A model generated the notes under the pieces. That model worked only from the letters and a program-made list of their open reading frames with translations. It did no database searches and was not told the origin of the DNA. The position numbers and the translations under genes were made by a program. From positions 1-27,018 of the forward strand of contig JBHHYN010000026.1 in assembly GCA_046757565.1 (NCBI GenBank): DNA of 27,018 nucleotides, given 5' to 3'. This stretch comes from JBHHYN01 sp046757565 (GTDB lineage: Bacteria; Pseudomonadota; Gammaproteobacteria; Eutrophobiales; Eutrophobiaceae). How positions within the stretch are numbered: the stretch's first letter is position 1; each line of letters begins with the position of its first letter. Positions 8,222 to 16,905 of the stretch are shown here, piece by piece.

Positions 8222-8392
8222 CCTTTATGGGTCGAGGCTGCGTAAAACCAAATCCAATTTAAATTTGTGGGGAACTCCTGGTAACTTAATAAGTCTATTA
8301 ATTCCATCCCTATAACAGGTTACGATTTACACAATGTGAACAATATTTTTGCCCGATAATCAATATCAGGAGTTTTTACACGGTTTCGATCC

Positions 8393-8968
8393 ATGAAAAC
8401 CTGGGACGGACGTATTGCCGAGGCTCTTGTGAGACCCTTGTCGTATACACGGGTCACGCCGAACCATATCACCGGTCTGAGCCTTGTATTGGGAGTAACT
8501 GCCGGAATACTGTTTGCCAGCGGTAAGGGTACACTCGCTAACCTGGCAGCCGGGTTATTTATGTTGTCCGCGCTGGTTGATCATGCTGATGGAGAACTGG
8601 CGCGCATGACGAGGCAATCCACACGTTTCGGCCACTATTTCGATTTTATCGTTGATTTTATCAACTACATTGCCCTGTTTACCGGGATCGGCCTGGGCCT
8701 GCGCCATGGGATGCTGGGCAACAGCGCTGTTTTCATGAGTCTGTTAATTTGCCTGTCGGTGAGCACTATTTTTACCCTTCGCCTGTTAAGGGAGCACGCG
8801 CACCGCAACATCCATGCCCAGCCGGGCTTCGCCGGGTTCGAAATACAGGATGTCACGTATCTGATCGGTCCGCTAACCTGGTTAGGGGGATTGCAACCTT
8901 TTTTTATTGCAGCCAGCATCGGCACACCGCTTTATACAGGCTGGATGTTACTTCAACACCGGCGCTGA
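8393..8968 (+). CDS. CDP-alcohol phosphatidyltransferase family protein
   Basis: This 191-residue membrane protein carries the full family motif D63-x2-D66-G67-x2-A70-R71-x8-G80-x3-D84-x3-D88 ('VDHADGELAR...GHYFDFIVD'), which binds two metal ions and the CDP-alcohol. The enzyme transfers a phosphoalcohol head group from a CDP-activated donor to an acceptor alcohol in the membrane. The acceptor (inositol, glycerol phosphate, serine or other) cannot be read from the sequence; it is not an obvious PgsA or PssA. About five or six hydrophobic helices are seen. The neighbours, a flippase-like protein upstream and a sulfotransferase downstream, suggest a small module for an unusual lipid or envelope glycolipid, but this is inference. 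Confidence 0.88.
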   Translation: MKTWDGRIAEALVRPLSYTRVTPNHITGLSLVLGVTAGILFASGKGTLANLAAGLFMLSALVDHADGELARMTRQSTRFGHYFDFIVDFINYIALFTGIGLGLRHGMLGNSAVFMSLLICLSVSTIFTLRLLREHAHRNIHAQPGFAGFEIQDVTYLIGPLTWLGGLQPFFIAASIGTPLYTGWMLLQHRR

Positions 8969-8992
8969 CTGGCTCGTAATCTCCTGGCCCGC

Positions 8993-9015
8993 GAACCCCA
9001 AATTTTGGAGGGTTC
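8993..9015 (+). other. Stable hairpin just downstream of the CDP-alcohol phosphatidyltransferase gene
   Basis: GAACCC and GGGTTC form a 6-bp stem, with a further CAAA/TTTG pairing possible inside. It lies 25 bases after the stop codon. No U-tract follows on the plus strand, so it is at best a weak or factor-assisted terminator, or an mRNA-stabilising 3' hairpin. Confidence 0.35.
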
Positions 9016-9132
9016 TTCCCCGCCACTATCGTTGGCTCACTGGTGCCGTTTACTGTTTCAATTCGTGAAAGCTGCGCCCGGCGAATGTATCATGTATATT
9101 GTAGAATCCGTGAGGGGGGGTGATGCCTGTCT

Positions 9133-9150
9133 CGGGAACTACTGTTCCCG
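9133..9150. other. Perfect 7-bp inverted repeat upstream of the sulfotransferase gene
   Basis: CGGGAAC and GTTCCCG are separated by TACT, 43 bases before the sulfotransferase ATG. There is no adjacent T-run on either strand; the plus strand has CAAAAAG after it. It could be an operator or an RNA hairpin in the leader. No regulator is recognised. Confidence 0.35.
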
Positions 9151-9192
9151 CAAAAAGTCCAAAACCCGGGGTTCGGATGCACAACTGCTTAA

Positions 9193-10440
9193 ATGACCAC
9201 CGCTGATAGTTGTCGACAATTGCTTGTCCGGGCCGTCAATCACGGCGGCCGCCTTATACAGGGCAGACAACTGAAATCGCTTGCCTTCGACAAAGAACGC
9301 TTGCTCGCTGAAGCTATCCGTCAGGCCGGGTATGATGATTTCGGGCCGCAGCATTTTCTTGAACCCTTTTCCCTGCTTTTGGAATCGTACGAGAACGAGG
9401 CAAGACTGAATCTGACCGGACGCATCGCCATTCGTCATGATACCCAACACAGGTTGGTAAACCGGCTGCGTATTGAAGCGGATCGTAAGCGGTTTCCGGC
9501 AATCTGTCAGGAACGCATCAGCAAACCGATCTTTATCGCCGGCCTGCCCCGCACCGGGACGACACTGCTGTACAATTTATTAGCCCAGGACCCGGCAAAC
9601 CGGACGCCACTGGGCTGGCAGGTAATGTATCCCTCACCACCACCAGCACTTGCTGCAAAGCAGAACGACCCGCGCATGGATGCCGCCGCCCAGCGCCGTA
9701 TGAATTGGCTGAAGTGGCTGGCGCCTTCTTTCAAGGTGATGCATCCCTTGAGCGCCGTTCTGCCTCAGGAGTGCATTGCACTATCAAGCCTCTCATTCGA
9801 AAGTTTCCTGTTTCAGACAATCTGTCATGTCCCTACCTATCAGCGCTGGCTCGAACAGCAGGATATGCTGCGTTCCTATGAATACCATCACCGTTTTTTG
9901 CAGCAGCTTCAGTTTTGTTCCCCGGGGGTACGCTGGATTCTCAAGGCGCCGGCGCACCTGTTTGCCTTCGACGCCATATTGAAAGTTTATCCGGATGCCC
10001 GGATTGTTCAGACTCATCGAACACCCCTTAAAGTACTCCCCTCCGTCAGCAGTCTGACCCTGACTCTGCGCCGGGCCTTCAGTGACAACTGTGATCCCGA
10101 GGCAACCGGCAGGGAGATCGTCCAAAGATGGTCAGATGGTCTGCAGCGGGCGCTTACAACCCGCCGCACCGTGGCTGATGCAGATTCACGCTTTTATGAT
10201 ATCCACTACCGGGAGCTGGTACAGAATCCCATCGGCAGCGTTGAACGTCTGTACAATCACTTTGGTTTAACATTGAAGGAAAACAGCAGGAATCGGATGC
10301 AGGCGTTTTTGAAACAGCACCCCCAGAACAGTCACGGCAGACACAATTATTCGTTAGCACAATTCAGAATCAACCCGGAAGTTGAAATTGAACGGTTCAG
10401 GAACTATTGCGATGCCTTTAGAATAGTGCCGGAGCCCTGA
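9193..10440 (+). CDS. PAPS-dependent sulfotransferase family protein
   Basis: This 415-residue protein has the sulfotransferase 5'-phosphosulfate-binding loop 'IFIAGLPRTGTTLLYNLL' (about 113-130, with the GLPRTGTT core). Further on are 'WILKAPAHLFAFDAIL' and 'YPDARIVQTHRTPLKVLPS', which matches the 3'-phosphate-binding region of the Sulfotransfer_3 family. A C-terminal 'YRELVQNPIGSVERLYNHFGL' is typical of large bacterial members. Such enzymes move a sulfuryl group from PAPS to a hydroxyl on a carbohydrate, lipid or small molecule; the acceptor is unknown. No signal peptide or membrane helix is visible, so it is cytoplasmic. The ATG at 9193 lacks a good ribosome site. The preceding lipid-type genes make a lipid or glycolipid acceptor possible. 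Confidence 0.87.
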   Translation: MTTADSCRQLLVRAVNHGGRLIQGRQLKSLAFDKERLLAEAIRQAGYDDFGPQHFLEPFSLLLESYENEARLNLTGRIAIRHDTQHRLVNRLRIEADRKRFPAICQERISKPIFIAGLPRTGTTLLYNLLAQDPANRTPLGWQVMYPSPPPALAAKQNDPRMDAAAQRRMNWLKWLAPSFKVMHPLSAVLPQECIALSSLSFESFLFQTICHVPTYQRWLEQQDMLRSYEYHHRFLQQLQFCSPGVRWILKAPAHLFAFDAILKVYPDARIVQTHRTPLKVLPSVSSLTLTLRRAFSDNCDPEATGREIVQRWSDGLQRALTTRRTVADADSRFYDIHYRELVQNPIGSVERLYNHFGLTLKENSRNRMQAFLKQHPQNSHGRHNYSLAQFRINPEVEIERFRNYCDAFRIVPEP

Positions 10441-10478
10441 TTATTATTGAATCGTGCAGGCAACAGACCCCGGGCTGA

Positions 10479-10493
10479 ATAGATCAAATCTAT
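10479..10493. promoter_or_regulatory. Dyad upstream of the cupredoxin promoter, possible operator
   Basis: ATAGAT and ATCTAT arms are separated by CAA, ending seven bases before the predicted -35 of the cupredoxin promoter. The position suits an activator site, but no regulator family can be named. Confidence 0.25.
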
Positions 10494-10499
10494 ATCCAC

Positions 10500-10528
10500 C
10501 AGACAGAATCCGGAACAGGATCTATAAT
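10500..10528 (+). promoter_or_regulatory. Predicted sigma70 promoter for the cupredoxin gene
   Basis: CAGACA (four of six matches to TTGACA) and a perfect TATAAT are separated by exactly 17 bases, 55 bases before the cupredoxin ATG. GGAG sits seven bases before that ATG as its ribosome site. Confidence 0.55.
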
Positions 10529-10582
10529 GAAATACAGGAATGATCTTGAGCACTAATAACTACTTCATACCGGAGACATTCC

Positions 10583-10990
10583 ATGAACACAGGTAACTTC
10601 CATAAACTCCTTGCCCTGTTGCTTGCCACGACGGGCATAACCTTGTTGCAGCTACTGCCGGTTGAAACCAGCGGGCAGGAAACCGTAGAGGAAATCACCA
10701 TGACACTGGGGGATTACCGCTTCTCGCCGGACAGTATCGAGGTACGGAGCGGCACGCCGGTGATCCTGACACTGATTAATAAGGATAGTATCACACCCCA
10801 TAATTTTACCTTGAAAGATGAATCAGGAGGGCTCGACATCGATACCAAAGTACGTGCCGGTTCAAAAGTTGTTGTTAAATTTACCCCTGCAATACCGGGC
10901 ACCTATACCTTTTACTGCAACAAGAAATTACCATTCGTAAAGAGCCACCGTGCCCGCGGGATGGAAGGTACTCTTTCAGTTAAGGATTAA
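10583..10990 (+). CDS. Exported cupredoxin-like copper protein
   Basis: This 135-residue protein has an N-terminal hydrophobic signal segment (about 8-26) and a cupredoxin fold domain (about 36-135). Plausible type-1 copper ligands are His73 (TPHNF), Cys112 (TFYCNKK), His122 (KSHRARG) and Met127 (GMEG), in the order expected for a plastocyanin-like site. It would act in the periplasm as a small electron carrier or copper-binding protein. The gap of nine residues between Cys112 and His122 is longer than in plastocyanin, so the site may be atypical. The gene has its own predicted promoter and a GGAG ribosome site. Its stop codon overlaps the stop of the convergent ppc gene within the four bases TTAA. 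Confidence 0.83.
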   Translation: MNTGNFHKLLALLLATTGITLLQLLPVETSGQETVEEITMTLGDYRFSPDSIEVRSGTPVILTLINKDSITPHNFTLKDESGGLDIDTKVRAGSKVVVKFTPAIPGTYTFYCNKKLPFVKSHRARGMEGTLSVKD

Positions 10991-13746
10991 CCCGTCCAAC
11001 CCAGGCCGGAAGATATGCAGTTGATCGATAACAGAAGGGGAATCAAATCATCCTGATTCCTGCTCTTGCGATATTTTTTTACCAGCTTCACCTGCTCCAG
11101 ACCCGTTTTTTTCAGGATCTCTTCACGGCGGGACAGTTTGCGGGTAAATTTGCGAAATCGAATGGCAAGCCGCTCTTCTCCAGTTATCTTTAATATCATT
11201 GCTTTCGCCAGTTTGTACTCACTTTCGATCATGCTGAAAATCGAGTGTCTTAATGGTTCATCTTCAACCAGTCCGGAATAACTGCGTGCAACATCCATAT
11301 CGATTAATGCCAGGGTCTTCTCCGCCTCATCAATGATGAGATGAAACAGGCGGGATTCATGAAACATTTTTTTTAGAAGATCCCGTCCCTCTTCTCCCCG
11401 GACTTTTTCAAACCTGTCAATTGCCGTACCAATACCATACCATGCGGGAATATGCAGCCTGTTCTGTGTCCAGGCAAATACCCAGGGAATAGCACGCAAA
11501 TCATCCAATGATTTCGTCCCGGATCGCCGCGCGGGACGGGAGCCTATTTTCATTTTTGCAAGTTCTTCAACAGGACTCGCCGCATGATAGTAATCGACAA
11601 GGCCTTCAGTCTCGATGAATTCACGGTAAGCGGTATAGGCAAGATTTGAGAGTGCATCCATGGCCTGATCAAACTCCGGATTCGGCTTGAGTTCTTCCTC
11701 ATTCAGGGACTTGAGGGAATGGGACAAAACACTTGCTGCCAGCAATTCCATCTGGTATTGCGCCGTGCCTTCATTGGCATATTTTGATGAAACCACCTCA
11801 CCCTGTTCCGTAATCCGAATCCTGCCCTGTATTGATCCGGCAGGCTGGGCTGCAATGGCCCTGCCGGCAGAGACGCCACCGCGGCTTACTGAACCACCAC
11901 GGCCATGAAAAAAGGAAATCCGGATTCCGCTTTCCCGGCCAATCCTTGTCAATGAAGCCTGAACCCTGCTCAGTTCCCAATTGGAAGTTACAAATCCACC
12001 ATCTTTATTGGAGTCCGAGTAACCGATCATCACTTCCTGCACGCAATCCATGGCTTTTGCCGACCTTCGCACGACAGGTATACGCAACAGCTCTTTCATG
12101 ATGGCCGGTGCTGCACGTAAATCTTCAATGGTTTCAAACAACGGGACGATTGGGAGAAGACAATTTTCTGTACCTTCCCTATCGGCAAACAAACCGGCAT
12201 ATTTAGCAAGCAGGTAAACGCCGAGAACATCGGTGGCTGACCGTGTCATGCTCAGTATAAATTGTCCGAAGGCCTCACGGCTGTGTTGCTTCTGCATCTC
12301 CGCAACCAGTTGAAACAAGCCGAAGGTGGACGCGGCCTGCTCATCGAAGTGCGTAAATTCAGGTAAAGCATCCAGTGGTCTTGCCAGTTCCGATAATAAC
12401 CATTGACGCCATTCATCCGATGCAGGCTGAGGCGTGTCCCGCAGGCCAGTTAATTCACACCAAATATGTTTCAGGGTATGCATAGTGACTGTTGAGTTCT
12501 CACGCAGATCCAGAGGGACTGTCCGGAAACGGTAAGCCTGCGCTTCCCGCCTGAGTGGCCTGATCAATGAGTTAGCCAGCTCTGCACAATCTGTATCAAC
12601 CAGACACTGCTCCATTCTCTTTAAATCATCGATAAACCCGTCAGCGCTCTTGTAAAATGGCAGATCATCGTCCGCGTTAACGGTGGTTTTTTTCATTACA
12701 GTCCCGTTAAGTTTTATTGCCATACAGGTTGCATACTGCCGGAATATTTCTCCCGGATTACGTGCAATCAGTTGTTGACCCTGCCCGCTCTCCTGCAACA
12801 GATGTTGCAGGTGTCCATTAAACTCCTGTGGAACATGAATCGCATTCCCGGAGATGCTGATCCGGTGCAGAAGGGACGATAACTTTCTCTGGTAATGCTG
12901 CAATATCACCCGGCCATATTCGAGAACTGCTTCCCGCGTACAATCGTTTGTAACCAGGGGATTGCCATCACGATCACCCCCAATCCAGGAACCGAACTGG
13001 AAGAAGGGTGGAATAGTAAACGTATGCCCCGGATAATTCAGCGCCAGCGCCCAGTCAAGGTGGTCCAGAATTTCCGGGACCCGTTCAAAAAGTGTCTGTT
13101 CAAAAAAATGCAATCCCCATGCAACCTCCTGGGCAACAGACGGTTTCTCCAGGCGCAACTCTCCGGTTAGCCACAGGAGATCAATTTCGTCCCGCAGTTG
13201 ACTGATAAAACCTTGCCGTTCGCGCACGGTCCAGCGCTCCCCTTCCAGCCGGTAGAGCAAAACATATATACGCCGGTGGATCTCCAGGACGGTAACGCGC
13301 TTGGCTTCCGTTGGATGGGCGGTTATGACCGGACAGATACCTGCCTTATCCAGGAGTGTTTGAATCGCTTGAGCTGGTACGCCCGCAGCCCTCGACTGGG
13401 CAAAGACATTGGCAAAGGTACCGGGTACATGTTCCAGCCCTAATGCCTTTTCTGTCTGACGGCGGCGGCGCATGCCGGTATTTTCTTCAGCGATATTGAG
13501 CAATTGGAACCAGATCCCCCATGCCTGCAGGGAATTGTGTAACAGATCTCTGTTATCAGCCGGGACCGGCGATTCGCCCTGTACTATCGGCAGGATATCG
13601 GATTTCCTTAACCTGATAACGGCGAGCCATTGCTCATACAACAGGTCAACAAGCTGCCGGGCATAATCTGCGGCGGCGGAGTCAAGCTGTTGTACTGTGT
13701 AGACCCGCCCCTGCCGTGATGATTTATCTTCTGTTGCTTTACTCAC
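10987..13746 (-). CDS. ppc: Phosphoenolpyruvate carboxylase with diverged C-terminus
   Basis: This 919-residue enzyme adds bicarbonate to PEP to make oxaloacetate. Catalytic regions are present: 'VITAHPTEAKR' with His144, 'GSWIGGDRDGNP', 'IGYSDSNKDGGF', 'FFHGRGGSVSRGG' and 'PARRSGTKSLDDLRAIPWVFAWTQNR'. The C-terminus is odd. The usual LRNxYxDPLN motif is missing and replaced by a basic segment, and the usual final RNTG reads GWTG. In E. coli PEPC the aspartate-inhibition site uses Lys773, Arg832 and Asn881 in these regions, so feedback inhibition is probably lost. It is the last gene of the serine-cycle cluster; its GTG start overlaps the hprA stop by four bases (GTGA). In the serine cycle it supplies oxaloacetate for malate. 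Confidence 0.96.
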   Translation of the reverse strand: MSKATEDKSSRQGRVYTVQQLDSAAADYARQLVDLLYEQWLAVIRLRKSDILPIVQGESPVPADNRDLLHNSLQAWGIWFQLLNIAEENTGMRRRRQTEKALGLEHVPGTFANVFAQSRAAGVPAQAIQTLLDKAGICPVITAHPTEAKRVTVLEIHRRIYVLLYRLEGERWTVRERQGFISQLRDEIDLLWLTGELRLEKPSVAQEVAWGLHFFEQTLFERVPEILDHLDWALALNYPGHTFTIPPFFQFGSWIGGDRDGNPLVTNDCTREAVLEYGRVILQHYQRKLSSLLHRISISGNAIHVPQEFNGHLQHLLQESGQGQQLIARNPGEIFRQYATCMAIKLNGTVMKKTTVNADDDLPFYKSADGFIDDLKRMEQCLVDTDCAELANSLIRPLRREAQAYRFRTVPLDLRENSTVTMHTLKHIWCELTGLRDTPQPASDEWRQWLLSELARPLDALPEFTHFDEQAASTFGLFQLVAEMQKQHSREAFGQFILSMTRSATDVLGVYLLAKYAGLFADREGTENCLLPIVPLFETIEDLRAAPAIMKELLRIPVVRRSAKAMDCVQEVMIGYSDSNKDGGFVTSNWELSRVQASLTRIGRESGIRISFFHGRGGSVSRGGVSAGRAIAAQPAGSIQGRIRITEQGEVVSSKYANEGTAQYQMELLAASVLSHSLKSLNEEELKPNPEFDQAMDALSNLAYTAYREFIETEGLVDYYHAASPVEELAKMKIGSRPARRSGTKSLDDLRAIPWVFAWTQNRLHIPAWYGIGTAIDRFEKVRGEEGRDLLKKMFHESRLFHLIIDEAEKTLALIDMDVARSYSGLVEDEPLRHSIFSMIESEYKLAKAMILKITGEERLAIRFRKFTRKLSRREEILKKTGLEQVKLVKKYRKSRNQDDLIPLLLSINCISSGLGWTG

Positions 13747-14714
13747 ACAACACGATCACGTGGTTCTCCCCCGTCAAAATAAGCCTTTATATTCTCAAGG
13801 ACACGCATGCCCATGGCAACACGTGTTTCCGTCGATGCACTACCCAGATGCGGGAACAGAACGGTATTTTCCATCGCCAGCAGTTCGTCGGGAACCGCCG
13901 GTTCCCCTTCATAAACATCCATGGCAGCACCGGCAATGACGCCTTCCTGTAACGCCTTGATTAACGCCTGTTGATCGATGACGTCTCCCCGTGCGGAGTT
14001 GATCAGGAATGCGCCGGTTTTCATTATAGCCAGGCGTTGCGAATTGATCAGATGATAAGTCTCCTTGCCGCCGGGACAATGCAATGACACAAAGTCTGCT
14101 TCTTTCAACACTTCATCAATAGTGTCCCGCGATTCGGCATCCAGGGCATCAACCACTTCCCGGGGTGGCGGATAAGGATCATTAAAGATGATTTTCATAT
14201 CAAAACCATGATGCGCCTTATGCGCTACGGCGCGGGCGATTCGTCCCATGCCGATAAGTCCCAGGGTCTTGCCGGTGACCCTGGTGCCCATCATGTGAGT
14301 TGGCCGCCAACCGGACCACTCCTTGCTGCGTACATGCCGCTCTCCTTCACCGGCACGACGGGCGACCATAAGCATCAAGGTCATGGCGATGTCCGCTGTA
14401 CAATGAGTCAGGACTTCCGGGGTATTGGTAATCACCAGGCCGTGCTGTTTGGCGGCTTCCACATCGATGTGGTTAAAACCAACGCCGAAATTACCCAGGA
14501 TCTTCGTCCTCAGTGGTTCAGCACTCAATACTTCCGCTGATATATTGTCAGAGACGGTTGGACAAACCGCATCGGCCGTGCGCAGCGCCTCCTGTAATTG
14601 TGCAGCAGTCATGGGCAGATCATCAGCGTTTAACTGCACATCGAAGGCTTCCTTCAGTTTTTCCTCGACCACTTCCGGCCATTTGCGTGTTACAACGACT
14701 TTGGGTTTACTCAT
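13743..14714 (-). CDS. hprA: Hydroxypyruvate reductase / D-glycerate dehydrogenase
   Basis: This 323-residue member of the D-isomer 2-hydroxyacid dehydrogenase family has a nucleotide-binding motif 'GLIGMGRIARAVA' (about 153-165), catalytic Arg in 'INSARGDVID', the Glu-containing 'DVYEGEP', and catalytic His in 'FPHLGSAS'. It reduces hydroxypyruvate to D-glycerate with NAD(P)H. The last glycine of the usual GxGxxG is alanine, a tolerated variant in this family. I prefer the ATG at 14714, which has GAGGTG about six bases ahead, over the in-frame GTG at 14723. It lies between mtkB (93-base gap) and ppc (four-base overlap), with sgaA upstream making its substrate. It could also reduce glyoxylate. 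The next step, glycerate kinase, is not in the window. Confidence 0.92.
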   Translation of the reverse strand: MSKPKVVVTRKWPEVVEEKLKEAFDVQLNADDLPMTAAQLQEALRTADAVCPTVSDNISAEVLSAEPLRTKILGNFGVGFNHIDVEAAKQHGLVITNTPEVLTHCTADIAMTLMLMVARRAGEGERHVRSKEWSGWRPTHMMGTRVTGKTLGLIGMGRIARAVAHKAHHGFDMKIIFNDPYPPPREVVDALDAESRDTIDEVLKEADFVSLHCPGGKETYHLINSQRLAIMKTGAFLINSARGDVIDQQALIKALQEGVIAGAAMDVYEGEPAVPDELLAMENTVLFPHLGSASTETRVAMGMRVLENIKAYFDGGEPRDRVV

Positions 14715-14807
14715 GTATAGCACCTCACTTCCCGCTATTCATATCTTGTTAGGCTGCGCCCTGCAGGACATAAATTTCGTTTTACTTTCTACTTGCCGCT
14801 GGCCCTC

Positions 14808-15695
14808 TTAAAGAGAATCCAGGACACTCTTAACAGTCTCGCCGACTGCAGACGGATCGGGAATAATGGTTATGCCGCACTCCTGCAGAATTTCTACTTT
14901 TTCTGCCGCACTCTCACCGAAAGCGGAGATAATGGCCCCCGCATGTCCCATGCGCCGGCCTTTGGGAGCAGTGAGACCGGCGATATAACCGAGCACGGGT
15001 GTTTTCATATTCTCCTTGAAGAACAGTGCGCCTTCTGCTTCCTGGGCGCCACCTATTTCACCGATCATCACCACAGCGATCGTTTCCGGGTCTTCTTCAA
15101 AACCTGCCAGGTGGTCCTTGAAGGAACTACCGTTGATGGGATCGCCTCCTATACCAATACTGGTTGAAACACCGACACCCATGGCCTTCATCTGCGACGC
15201 GGCTTCGTATCCCAGCGTTCCGGATCGGCTAATGACGCCGACCTTGCCCGGGAGGTAGATGTGGTCCGGCATGATTCCCATCATCGCCTTACCGGGGCTG
15301 ATCGTGCCCGCGCAATTGGGCCCCGTCAATAACATCTTCCGGTCCGCCCGGTAGCGCCGCATATAACGCTTTACGCGGATCATATCGTGGGAGGGGATAC
15401 CATCTGTAATGCAGACACAGTATCTGATCCCTGCATCCGCAGCTTCCATAATACTGTCTGCAGAGAACGGCGGCGGTACGAAAATGATACTGGCGTCTGC
15501 GCCGGTAACTTCCACGGCTTCTTTCACTGTATCAAATACCGGACGATCCAGATGCCTGGTTCCACCCTTGCCTGGGGTAACGCCGCCGACTATCCGGGTA
15601 CCGTATTCGATCATTTCGCTTGAATGGAATGACCCGATCTGTCCGGTGAATCCCTGAACGATTACCCTGGTATTTTCATCTATTAATATCGACAT
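14808..15695 (-). CDS. mtkB: Malate-CoA ligase (malate thiokinase) alpha subunit
   Basis: This 295-residue protein is the CoA-binding/phosphohistidine subunit of an ATP-grasp acyl-CoA synthetase, SucD-like. It has the CoA-binding 'GFTGQIGSFHS' (about 15-25), 'TGPNCAGTISPGKA' (about 124-137) and the active-site His251 in 'MGHAGAII'. With MtkA it joins malate and CoA at the cost of ATP. Alone it could be read as succinyl-CoA ligase alpha; the adjacent malyl-CoA lyase and serine-cycle genes make malate the likely substrate. The ATG at 15695 follows the mtkA stop by four bases with GAGGG eight bases ahead; an upstream start in the same frame would overlap mtkA. Residue-level substrate assignment was not possible. 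Confidence 0.9.
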   Translation of the reverse strand: MSILIDENTRVIVQGFTGQIGSFHSSEMIEYGTRIVGGVTPGKGGTRHLDRPVFDTVKEAVEVTGADASIIFVPPPFSADSIMEAADAGIRYCVCITDGIPSHDMIRVKRYMRRYRADRKMLLTGPNCAGTISPGKAMMGIMPDHIYLPGKVGVISRSGTLGYEAASQMKAMGVGVSTSIGIGGDPINGSSFKDHLAGFEEDPETIAVVMIGEIGGAQEAEGALFFKENMKTPVLGYIAGLTAPKGRRMGHAGAIISAFGESAAEKVEILQECGITIIPDPSAVGETVKSVLDSL

Positions 15696-15699
15696 GTTT

Positions 15700-16878
15700 T
15701 TAACCCTCACCGGTATGTTCTTTCCAGGCAGCGACTGCCTTTTCGGCAACTTCTTTCAAGGTATCCGCCATGATGATCGGCAGACCACTCTCTTTCAGAA
15801 TGCGTTGCCCCTCTTCCACATGTGTTCCAGAGAGTCTCACTACCAGTGGGATCTTAAGATCAAGCTTATTCACTGCCTGGACAATACCCTCTGCCACCCA
15901 GTCACAGCGGTTAATCCCGGCGAAGATATTGACCAGCATGGTTTCAACTTTTTCATCGGTAAGAACCAGACTAAATGCCTTGGCGACGCGTTCGGGAGAA
16001 GCGCCACCACCAATATCAAGAAAGTTGGCGGGTTCCCCCCCGGCGTGCTTAATCATATCCATGGTCGCCATGGAGAGGCCGGCGCCATTGATAATGCAGC
16101 CGATATTACCGTCCAGGCTGACGTAACTTAGCCCCCTGTCAGCCGCCTTCATCTCACGGTGATCTTCCTGGGATTTGTCCCGTAGTTCCGAAATATTAGG
16201 GCGCCGGAACAGGGCATTGTCATCAAAGGCCATTTTCGCATCCAGGGCGATGAGCCGTCCGTTTGTTGTGACGACCAGGGGATTAATCTCGACCATGGTG
16301 GCATCCAGATCCCGAAAGGCGCGATAGCAACCCAACAGTGCCGTTACCGCCTGGCTTATGAGTGATTTATCGATACCGAGTGCAAAGGCTATCTCGCGGG
16401 CCTGGAACGGTTGCATGCCTACAGCCGGCTCGACCACTATGCGAATTAATGAATCGGATTTCTGTTCGGCAATCTCCTCGATCTCCATGCCTCCTTCCGC
16501 TGAAGCCACAACCGCTACCCGCTCCATCTGACGATCAAGAACGAAACCGACATAATACTCCTTGTCAATATCGAAACCCGCCTCGACATAAAGCCGGTGG
16601 ACGATTTTACCCTGGAGACCGGTTTGATGCGTCACCAGCCGCTTCCCCAGTAATTCGTCTGCGGCGTTCCAGATCTCGTCGTCGTTGCTGCAAATCTTGA
16701 CCCCGCCTGCCTTGCCCCGGGCTCCTGAATGAATCTGTGCCTTTACAACCCACTTGTCACCACCGATCTCCTTGGCCCGGTACACCGCCTGTTCCGGACT
16801 GTAGGCCAGACCCCCATCAGGGATCATCACCCCGAAATCCGACAGGATCTCTTTTGCCTGATACTCATGAATATCCAT
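15700..16878 (-). CDS. mtkA: Malate-CoA ligase (malate thiokinase) beta subunit
   Basis: This 392-residue protein is SucC-like, with an N-terminal ATP-grasp domain (about 9-203; 'MDIHEYQAKEIL', 'VVKAQIHSGARGKAGGVK', 'EINPLVV') and a C-terminal ligase domain (about 242-385; 'GCIINGAGLSMATMDMIKHAGG', 'NFLDIGGGA', 'NIFAGINRCDWVAEGIV'). It binds ATP and the carboxylic acid and, with MtkB, makes malyl-CoA. The 'FAGINRCDWVA' segment differs from the E. coli SucC 'FGGIVRCDLIA' and fits the malate thiokinase branch, though I could not test this by tree. A strong GGAGG lies nine bases before the ATG. A repeat copy fills the 256-base gap that separates it from mcl upstream. Confidence 0.91.
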   Translation of the reverse strand: MDIHEYQAKEILSDFGVMIPDGGLAYSPEQAVYRAKEIGGDKWVVKAQIHSGARGKAGGVKICSNDDEIWNAADELLGKRLVTHQTGLQGKIVHRLYVEAGFDIDKEYYVGFVLDRQMERVAVVASAEGGMEIEEIAEQKSDSLIRIVVEPAVGMQPFQAREIAFALGIDKSLISQAVTALLGCYRAFRDLDATMVEINPLVVTTNGRLIALDAKMAFDDNALFRRPNISELRDKSQEDHREMKAADRGLSYVSLDGNIGCIINGAGLSMATMDMIKHAGGEPANFLDIGGGASPERVAKAFSLVLTDEKVETMLVNIFAGINRCDWVAEGIVQAVNKLDLKIPLVVRLSGTHVEEGQRILKESGLPIIMADTLKEVAEKAVAAWKEHTGEG

Positions 16879-16905
16879 GCCTGCTTACCTCCAAATAGTC
16901 TGAAG

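Noticed and set aside
9005..9196. 63-residue frame whose stop overlaps the sulfotransferase ATG
   Set aside because: The overlap looks like coupling, but the start is TTG without a ribosome site. The frame runs through two hairpins and has no protein-like composition.
14808..16878. Reading the SucC/SucD-like pair as succinyl-CoA ligase
   Set aside because: The proteins alone allow it, but placement between malyl-CoA lyase and hydroxypyruvate reductase favours malate thiokinase. A tree would settle it.
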